NCBI GenBank assembly: GCA_018399375.1
Contig: JAGYOV010000017.1
Location: 1 to 10,967 of the forward strand
DNA: 10,967 bases
Origin: Dehalococcoidia bacterium
GTDB lineage: Bacteria; Chloroflexota; Dehalococcoidia; GIF9; AB-539-J10
Reading direction: 5' to 3'
Shown: positions 5,803-10,967 of the stretch, in pieces
How the letters are laid out: every line of letters begins with the position of its first letter
Numbering within the stretch: the stretch's first letter is position 1
Position numbers and translations under genes: made by a program
Notes under the pieces: generated by a model
Seen by the model: only the letters and a program-made list of their open reading frames with translations
Databases searched by the model: none
What the model was told of the DNA's origin: nothing

Positions 5803-7209
5803 ATGGTAGAAGACATGTTTAGGCCAATCGAACCTGTAAGGGGAAACTACCCTTTGGAGGATGGCATCGTTTACAGCTCCCGAAAGGAGTTATATCCCTT
5901 CTCTGTCTCTGCTCTGGAGGATTATATCCCTCTGGTGGGCGAAGAGAAGATAGAGAAAGTTCAGAGGCTGGCACAGAAGCTCAAGGGGATAAAAGTGCTC
6001 GAGGTCAACTCCTGTGCTCGAGGAGGAGGAGTAGCCGAGATGCTCCGTTCCCAGGTTCCCTTCATGAACCAGCTGGGCATCGAGGACGAGTGGAAAGTGA
6101 TCTGTGGAAAAGAGTCCTTTTTCCAGGTGACCAAGGAGATTCACAACCTGTTACAGGGTAAAAAGGGAACAATCACTCCGCACATGCTGAGGATCTATCA
6201 GCGCACTCTGATAGAGGTGGCTCAGTTTCACAGCGAGGAACACAATAAATATAGCCCTGATGTGGAAATAGTACATGATCCGCAGCCATTCGGATTATCG
6301 CGGTACTTGAAGGAAGACAAAGAGAAGTGGCTCTGGCGATGTCATATTGATATAGAAGAGGAAACCCTGGAGTCGAATCCAGTTTTATGGCAGTTCTTTT
6401 CCTCTTGGGTGGATTTTTATAACGCCGCTATGTTCTCCGGGGCTCATTATGTCATTCATCGCTGGCCCTTGCCCAAGTTCATCAGCCCTCCTTTCATAGA
6501 TCCCCTTTCTACCAAGAACAGGGATCTGGGCTTTGATGAAATTGCTCCGGTGCTGGAGAAGTACCAGATCGATTCTTCTATACCTCTTCTGGTCCATATA
6601 GGTAGATTTGATCCCTGGAAAGGGATTGATACCTCGATTAAGGCGTACAAGCTTGCTCGCGAGGAGGTGAAATGTCAGTTAATAATAGCGGGCAACATGG
6701 CTAGTGATGATCCTGAGGGGAAGGGTATATTTGATAAGATTTGCGAAGATACCAAAGGTGATCCCAACCTCCACGTCATTATTTTGGCCGATGATACAGA
6801 GGTCAATGCGCTAGAGGTGAATGCATTTCAGAGAGCAGCCAGGGTAATTTTACAGCCCTCTACCAAGGAAGGCTTCGGTCTGGTCATTACCGAGGCCATG
6901 TGGAAGAAAAAGCCCGTGATAACTCGGGAGGTGGGATCAATCCCTCTTCAGATAAGGAGTGGAGAGACGGGGTTCTTTATCAGTTCAGCCAAGAAAGCGG
7001 CTAGGAGAATAGTGCACCTGCTGAATAACCCCAGAGAGGCGGAAATGGTAGGGGATAAAGCTCATCAATACGTCAGGGAACACTTTCTCATGCCGGATAG
7101 GATTGCAGACTACCTGAGAGTGTTTAATCAAATGGTAAATGATGAACTAGACGAAGATTCCATAATAAGCTATCACCCTTGGTATAAACTGCGCAAGCGA
7201 AGAGCTTAG
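5803..7209 (+). CDS. treT: GT4 glycosyltransferase, probable trehalose synthase TreT type
   Basis: TreT makes trehalose from an NDP-glucose and glucose, reversibly; trehalose serves as compatible solute or carbon reserve. The 468-residue protein has the two-Rossmann GT-B layout of family GT4. The N-terminal half shows the glycine loop GGGVAEM (74-80) and HDPQPFGL (158-165). The second half has RFDPWKG (268-274) and the nucleotide-sugar-binding E-x7-E pair, Glu356 and Glu364, in KEGFGLVITEA. The N-terminal half, including WRCHIDIEEE (178-187) and the segment around residues 200-220, resembles the TreT/trehalose-phosphorylase group more than general GT4 enzymes. No signal peptide; cytosolic. 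ATG 5803 lies 11 nt after the ftsY stop, with GAGAG at 5790-5794 as a modest ribosome site, so it is cotranscribed with ftsY. Its stop directly abuts the lgt start. Sugar donor and acceptor cannot be read from sequence, and another alpha-glucoside product is possible. Confidence 0.75.
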   Translation: MVEDMFRPIEPVRGNYPLEDGIVYSSRKELYPFSVSALEDYIPLVGEEKIEKVQRLAQKLKGIKVLEVNSCARGGGVAEMLRSQVPFMNQLGIEDEWKVICGKESFFQVTKEIHNLLQGKKGTITPHMLRIYQRTLIEVAQFHSEEHNKYSPDVEIVHDPQPFGLSRYLKEDKEKWLWRCHIDIEEETLESNPVLWQFFSSWVDFYNAAMFSGAHYVIHRWPLPKFISPPFIDPLSTKNRDLGFDEIAPVLEKYQIDSSIPLLVHIGRFDPWKGIDTSIKAYKLAREEVKCQLIIAGNMASDDPEGKGIFDKICEDTKGDPNLHVIILADDTEVNALEVNAFQRAARVILQPSTKEGFGLVITEAMWKKKPVITREVGSIPLQIRSGETGFFISSAKKAARRIVHLLNNPREAEMVGDKAHQYVREHFLMPDRIADYLRVFNQMVNDELDEDSIISYHPWYKLRKRRA

Positions 7210-8055
7210 ATGTTAACTATCAGCATAGACCCTGTCATTTTTTCTCTTGGCCCCCTCTCCATACGGTGGTATGGAGTTATGGTGTCCCTGGCAGTGATAG
7301 CACTGGTTATTATCACTCTTCATGAGGCTAAAAGGATGATCATTTCTCAGGATTTTGTGCTCGGGCTTTTCCTTTGTGGCATAGTGGGAGGCTTTATTGG
7401 AGGTAGAGCAGTGCACCTCATTGATCACTGGTCTTATTATGTAGCTCATCCTGCGGACATCTTTGGCTTCGCAGGGCTAGCGTTGTATGGAGCCATTATT
7501 GGAGCAGTCCTGGCTGTCTGGATATTTATGAAGATACAGAGAAAGCCATTTCTAAGCCTGGATGGCGTAGCGGAGGCCGTAGCTGTGGGTGCACCTCTGG
7601 CACAGGCTTTGGGAAGGCTTGGCTGTACTTTGAACGGATGCTGTTTTGGTAAGCTGAGCCCCTATAATTCATTCCCCGGAGCAGTAATATATACCACCCG
7701 CGATACAATTCCTCCTCAATACTGGGGGGTTCCTCTCTATCCCACCCAGATATACTTTATGATTTGGAATTTCATCGTTTTCCTCATTATATGGTTCTTG
7801 CGAGGACGGATAAAACCGCGTGGTTGCCTTTTTTTCGTCTACCTTTGTCTCTATGCCATCGGGGATTTTTCTCTGAGGTTTTTGCGTTACTCTGATACTT
7901 CTTATCTATGGGGACTACAGCAGGGGCAGATCATCAGCTTGATAGTATTGGTAGTTGCTTTGTCCTTGCTCATCATCAGGATGTATAGGTTCAGAAGAAA
8001 GCCTATTGCTCAGGGTGAATTGATAGATCAGATGGAGCAAAATCGAGGATATTAA
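7210..8055 (+). CDS. lgt: Prolipoprotein diacylglyceryl transferase Lgt
   Basis: Lgt moves a diacylglyceryl group from phosphatidylglycerol to the lipobox cysteine of prelipoproteins, the first step of lipoprotein maturation, in the cytoplasmic membrane. The 281-residue product is strongly hydrophobic, with about seven membrane segments (roughly 20-38, 47-66, 85-107, 120-140, 178-197, 204-223, 238-257). It carries the family N-terminal PVIFSLGPLSIRWYG (8-22), a YGAIIGA loop (93-99), the Lgt signature as GRLGCTLNGCCFG (135-147), and GLQQGQIISL (235-244). The signature is the Cys-containing form: aligned to E. coli GRIGNFINGELWG, Arg136 matches the essential Arg143, and Cys144 falls at Glu151. 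The ATG follows the preceding stop codon with no gap, so expression is coupled to the ftsY operon. The last 53 bases overlap the 3' end of recJ on the other strand. Confidence 0.95.
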   Translation: MLTISIDPVIFSLGPLSIRWYGVMVSLAVIALVIITLHEAKRMIISQDFVLGLFLCGIVGGFIGGRAVHLIDHWSYYVAHPADIFGFAGLALYGAIIGAVLAVWIFMKIQRKPFLSLDGVAEAVAVGAPLAQALGRLGCTLNGCCFGKLSPYNSFPGAVIYTTRDTIPPQYWGVPLYPTQIYFMIWNFIVFLIIWFLRGRIKPRGCLFFVYLCLYAIGDFSLRFLRYSDTSYLWGLQQGQIISLIVLVVALSLLIIRMYRFRRKPIAQGELIDQMEQNRGY

Positions 8056-9706
8056 GGCGCAACACTTCCTGTCCATTCCACCAGTCTTTGTCCAGATTAT
8101 ATATGGCATCTATGTGGGAGGGTACCTCTGTAAGGGGTGAATTTGCGTTGAAGGCCATTGCCTTCCAAACTGCGCCACTCTGCCGCAAGCTGAGTTCCAG
8201 GTGTTTCCCCTGATTCCCCACTTCACGAGCTCCAAGTACCTCTATTCCCCTGGATAGGAAAACGGGAACGGGATTTCTCTTACCAAAGGGAGCTAGGTAC
8301 CAGATCGAATTTAAAGTGTCGCTGTCGAAGATCGAAAGAGATACCTCAGCATCGATGATAATTCCGGTAGTCAAGTTCAGGCCCTTCACCTTTTCTGCAG
8401 CTACTTCCATGATTTTCCTTTCAAACTTATCCAAGTTCTGCCGTGCCAGAGTAAAGCCAGCTGCCATGTGGTGACCCCCGAATGTAATGAGCAGATCGCG
8501 ACATTCTTCCAGAATGGATAGGATGCTGACCCCTTCTATGCTGCGGCAGCTCCCTCTGCATACTTCAGTGCCATAATTGATGATGACAGATGGGCGGTTA
8601 AACTTCTCTACCAGCTTGCCCGCTACCAATCCAATGACCCCCAGCGAAAATTCCTCGCCACCCTCTATCAATATGGGGAGATGAGTTCGGTTTGCCAGTC
8701 TCTGGGTTACTTCCTGAAAAGCTTCCGTGGTCGCTTTTTGCCGTTCTATATTTCTATCCTCTAGCTCTCTTGCTAGGGCATATGCCTCCGTAGAAGATTG
8801 TGATATGAGCAATTTATAGCTAGCATATGCGCTACCTGTCCTGCTAGCAGCATTGATTCGAGGCCCCAAAGCCCAGGAAATATGCCCCTCCGTAATATGT
8901 CCCATCCTTAACTGGGATATGTCAATCATTTCACGAATTCCTATTCGCTGTGTGTTGTTGAGTACTTTAATTCCCTCTTTAACTAGGTAGCGGTTTTCCC
9001 CCAGGAGGGGCACCAGATCAGTAACTGTACCCAGTGCCACCAGATCCAAAAGTTCATATAAGGCTGATTCTTTGCTATGGGCATGGAGAAGCGCCTGCGC
9101 GAGTTTAAAAGCGACTCCTACTCCAGCCAGCTCGGGGAAGGGATAAAGTGAGTCCTTTCTCTTGGGGTTGACCACTGCTACAGTTTGAGGCAAGGGGCCT
9201 TCCAGGTGGTGATGATCAGTGATAATCATATCCATTCCCATCTTTCTTGCCTGCTCCGCCTCTTTATAATCGGAGGAACCACAATCAACCGTAATTATGA
9301 GGTTAGCTCCTTGCTCATGAAGCTCTTCTAGGGCGGGCAGACTCAGCCCATGACCGTCTCTGCAGCGGTCAGGCAGATAGGGAATGGCGGTAGTTCCAAG
9401 CCATGAAAGCGTTTCCACAAGAATAACAGTGGCGGTGATCCCATCGGCATCGAAATCCCCATAAATGGCAATCTTTTCTCCAGAGCGCAATGCTTGGTAT
9501 ATTCGGCTCACCGCAGGTTCTATATCGGGAAGGGCAAAGGGACTATTGGCAAATATGCTGCTGTCCGACATAAATAGACCTGCTTCGCTTGCCTCAATTT
9601 TCCGATTGTAAAGAAGCTGGGCCAGCAGAGGAGGAACAGATGAAATGGATATATAGTCCGCAGGAGCTGTTGGTAACAATTGCCACTGGTGTATGTTCAT
9701 GTGCAA
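8003..9706 (-). CDS. recJ: Single-stranded-DNA-specific exonuclease RecJ
   Basis: RecJ degrades single-stranded DNA 5' to 3' in RecF-pathway recombination, base excision and mismatch repair. At 567 residues it has the family's usual length. The DHH domain shows DFDADGITA (84-92), DCGSS (141-145), TDHHHLEGPLP (163-173, the DHH motif), GVGVAFKLAQAL (195-206) and Asp230 in LGTVTDLVPL; all metal-binding Asp/His motifs are present. GPRINAASR (281-289) is the bridging motif, where Ser stands for the usual Gly. The DHHA1 domain has GGHHMAAG (410-417), and LAPFGKRNPVPVF (471-483) opens the OB-fold. Two starts are possible: TTG 9706, with AGGGA at 9717-9721 ten bases upstream, or ATG 9700 two codons later. 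It lies 99 bp downstream of the Gre-like gene on the same strand; no clear promoter of its own was seen. Confidence 0.96.
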   Translation of the reverse strand: MHMNIHQWQLLPTAPADYISISSVPPLLAQLLYNRKIEASEAGLFMSDSSIFANSPFALPDIEPAVSRIYQALRSGEKIAIYGDFDADGITATVILVETLSWLGTTAIPYLPDRCRDGHGLSLPALEELHEQGANLIITVDCGSSDYKEAEQARKMGMDMIITDHHHLEGPLPQTVAVVNPKRKDSLYPFPELAGVGVAFKLAQALLHAHSKESALYELLDLVALGTVTDLVPLLGENRYLVKEGIKVLNNTQRIGIREMIDISQLRMGHITEGHISWALGPRINAASRTGSAYASYKLLISQSSTEAYALARELEDRNIERQKATTEAFQEVTQRLANRTHLPILIEGGEEFSLGVIGLVAGKLVEKFNRPSVIINYGTEVCRGSCRSIEGVSILSILEECRDLLITFGGHHMAAGFTLARQNLDKFERKIMEVAAEKVKGLNLTTGIIIDAEVSLSIFDSDTLNSIWYLAPFGKRNPVPVFLSRGIEVLGAREVGNQGKHLELSLRQSGAVWKAMAFNANSPLTEVPSHIDAIYNLDKDWWNGQEVLRLNILDFAPSDLSIHPEQ

Positions 9707-9741
9707 ATAGACACTGTCCCTGATATAGTTGTTAACTTCAA

Positions 9742-9801
9742 CACATGCGTTACTTTTGGGGAAACCACCTGCATATATTGGGAGATGTTCCCAAGCATGT
9801 G
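9742..9801. repeat. Nested inverted repeats between the Gre-like gene and recJ
   Basis: CACATGC (9742-9748) and GCATGTG (9795-9801) form a 7-bp inverted repeat. Inside it, TTGGGA-GATGT-TCCCAA (9778-9794) is a perfect 6-bp hairpin with a 5-nt loop, directly beyond the Gre-like stop codon. No T-tract follows, so this is only a possible weak terminator, processing site or protein-binding site. Confidence 0.35.
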
Positions 9802-9805
9802 GACT

Positions 9806-10594
9806 TCAGGCACGATAGACATCTTCAATACAGTAGCTGAAGGCACCGGCAGGAGCATCAACGCTAACAGTTTGCCCTTTCTTATTGCCCAAAAGCACTT
9901 TGCCCAGCGGTGAAGCGACGGAAAGTTTGCCTTGGCGGATATCTGCTTCTCTGGAATCAACCAGAAGGTAGACAAATTCTCTGCCCGATGACGCATCAGA
10001 AAGCTGCACTGTGCTCCCTAACTCGACTATTGTTGTACCTGAGTTACCATTTATCGTTTTAGCTCTTTTCAAGATAGCTTTCAGTTCTAGTATCCTTCCT
10101 TCCAGCCGTGCTTTCTCCTCTCTGGCAGCATCCAGAGGAGCATTTTCACGGAAATCTTTGTCAGCGGCTGCTTTCTGAATTTCTTTAATAACGCCGGGAA
10201 TTTGAGCCTCCAACAGGCTTAGCTCATTTTTTATTCTGTCGTACCCTTCTTCAGTAAATGTGACCTCCTCCTGTGTACCGGCGTTGAGAGCAGATGTCTT
10301 TAAGGTAGTCTTCTTTGGTCGAGCATGAGCAGCCAGATTAACCAAAGTAAGCTCGTTCTTCCGCATATAGGAAAGAAAATCTTTAAGGGCCTTCCCCTCT
10401 GAGGGGACAATTTGCTCAGCGTAGCTAGCTATATCAGATGGCCTGAGCTCTTTAGGTTTCCTCTGTAAACCCAACCAGCGGACGCATTTGTAGACCTCAG
10501 CTTGAACCTCGTCTCTTCTCCCCGGAGATATATATGAAAGGAACTCTGCGGCTACTTCAGCCAGTGTTGCATCTTGCAGAGAACTCTCCCTCAT
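9806..10594 (-). CDS. GreA/GreB-family transcript cleavage factor with an extra N-terminal recombinase-like domain
   Basis: Gre factors insert a coiled coil into the RNA polymerase secondary channel and stimulate cleavage of backtracked RNA. Residues 111-180 are the Gre coiled coil, starting VTFTEEGYDRIKNELSLLE, with the acidic tip ADKDFRENAPLDAAREE (144-160) matching the GDLSENAEYHAAKE pattern; Asp147 and Glu150 are the likely metal-binding acids. Residues 187-262 are the C-terminal FKBP-like domain (SPLGKVLLGNKKGQTVSV, 228-245). Normal Gre proteins are about 158 residues; this one has 262. The extra residues 11-95 (from EVAAEFLSYI to LVNLAAHARPKK) resemble the SAM-like core-binding domain at the N terminus of XerC/XerD-type recombinases, including a KALKDFLSYMRKNEL helix. 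No recombinase catalytic domain is present. ATG 10594 has no Shine-Dalgarno and lies 13 nt from a strong -10 box. The Gre assignment is firm; the extra-domain assignment is by pattern only. Confidence 0.88.
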   Translation of the reverse strand: MRESSLQDATLAEVAAEFLSYISPGRRDEVQAEVYKCVRWLGLQRKPKELRPSDIASYAEQIVPSEGKALKDFLSYMRKNELTLVNLAAHARPKKTTLKTSALNAGTQEEVTFTEEGYDRIKNELSLLEAQIPGVIKEIQKAAADKDFRENAPLDAAREEKARLEGRILELKAILKRAKTINGNSGTTIVELGSTVQLSDASSGREFVYLLVDSREADIRQGKLSVASPLGKVLLGNKKGQTVSVDAPAGAFSYCIEDVYRA

Positions 10595-10607
10595 TGGTCA
10601 GATGCAT

Positions 10608-10636
10608 ATGATAAACCTCGAGACGATCTCTGTCAA
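10608..10636 (-). promoter_or_regulatory. Promoter of the Gre-like gene
   Basis: Minus strand: TTGACA (10631-10636), exact 17-nt spacer, TATCAT (10608-10613). The expected start is about 6-7 nt before the ATG at 10594, so the leader is too short for a ribosome-binding site. The spacer contains the inverted repeat GAGA-CGA-TCTC (10620-10630), a possible operator. The promoter makes the gene at least partly independent of the decarboxylase gene upstream. Confidence 0.75.
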
Positions 10637-10650
10637 ATTGTTTCTCTCAT

Positions 10651-10967
10651 TCAGGCTGCGAATGTAGATATAAAAATAGTTTTGGGTATGGGGAACCCAT
10701 CGAACTGTGAAGCATATGAGGTAGTATAGGCGCCAGCTGACATGATATGGACGAGATCACCTAGTTCCGCTGAGACAAGCTCTACTTCTCTGGCTATAAC
10801 GTCAAAGCTGTCACATGATGGGCCAGCGAATGTACACTTGCGGGTTTTGTCTCCATTTTTTCTATCTTTAAGCTCTGGATCTGTAATGATAAAAGGATAT
10901 TTAATGCCTCCGACGGTTTCGAACAGTCCATTAAATACACCCACGTTCAGATAAAGCCATTTTTCTC
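10651..10967 (-). CDS. PLP-dependent group IV decarboxylase (ornithine/lysine decarboxylase type), C-terminal fragment
   Basis: These enzymes decarboxylate ornithine, lysine or a related diamino acid with pyridoxal phosphate, usually for polyamine synthesis. The 105 visible codons run open to the window edge; the true start lies outside. The reading EKWLYLNVGVFNGLFE, then GPSCDSFDVI, then GDLVHIMSAGAYTTSYASQF and FDGF matches the C-terminal beta-barrel domain of the eukaryotic-type ornithine decarboxylase fold. Cys and Asp in GPSCDSFD correspond to the active-site Cys360-Asp361 of mouse ornithine decarboxylase, contributed across the dimer, and Tyr in AGAYT to its PLP-phosphate-contacting Tyr389. 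Substrate cannot be settled without the N-terminal barrel. It lies 56 bp upstream of the Gre-like start on the same strand, but that gene has its own promoter. An in-frame GTG at 10944 is an internal codon, not the start. Confidence 0.88.
   Translation of the reverse strand, partial: EKWLYLNVGVFNGLFETVGGIKYPFIITDPELKDRKNGDKTRKCTFAGPSCDSFDVIAREVELVSAELGDLVHIMSAGAYTTSYASQFDGFPIPKTIFISTFAA

Noticed and set aside
9806..10594. Gene fusion or frameshift artefact joining a broken recombinase to a Gre gene
   Set aside because: The frame is continuous, the promoter and start lie upstream of the extra domain, and no remains of a recombinase catalytic domain are present. A natural fusion fits better.

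Overview
The window looks like a chromosomal segment of a moderate-GC bacterium, most plausibly a member of the Chloroflexota, perhaps class Dehalococcoidia. That placement is inferred from the mix of genes (a CetZ-type tubulin in a bacterium, a TreT-type glycosyltransferase, a Cys-rich Lgt motif, TTG starts, promoters lying directly on start codons) and not from any marker gene. No mobile element, CRISPR array, rRNA or tRNA was recognised.

Layout. 1-902, minus strand: the start of groEL (cut by the window edge) and complete groES, with a sigmaA-type promoter and a CIRCE operator for HrcA. 906-2609, plus strand: a 536-residue coiled-coil protein made of eighteen gapless 25-residue repeats; its promoter starts three bases from the -35 box of the divergent groESL promoter. 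2635-2677: terminator-like hairpin. 2737-3174, plus: a 145-residue coiled-coil protein built on an 11-residue repeat. 3192-3237: strong hairpin between convergent genes. 3297-4469, minus: a CetZ-like tubulin/FtsZ-superfamily GTPase with a near-consensus promoter that predicts a leaderless mRNA. 4470-4906: a 437-bp divergent intergenic region. 4907-8055, plus: a tight three-gene operon ftsY, treT-like glycosyltransferase, lgt. 8003-9706, minus: recJ, whose 3' end overlaps lgt by 53 bp. 9806-10594, minus: a GreA/GreB-type transcript cleavage factor with an extra N-terminal domain resembling a tyrosine-recombinase core-binding domain, with its own promoter. 10651-10967, minus: C-terminal end of a PLP-dependent group IV (ornithine/lysine-type) decarboxylase, cut by the window edge.

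How the genes fit together. GroEL/GroES, FtsY, Lgt, RecJ and Gre are housekeeping functions in folding, membrane targeting, lipoprotein modification, DNA repair and transcription. The least ordinary part is 906-4469: two different periodic coiled-coil proteins next to a CetZ-like tubulin. Such a set could form a cell-shape or cytoskeletal module (tubulin polymer plus coiled-coil scaffold), but this is inference from proximity and protein architecture only. The second unusual item is the recombinase-like domain fused to a Gre factor.
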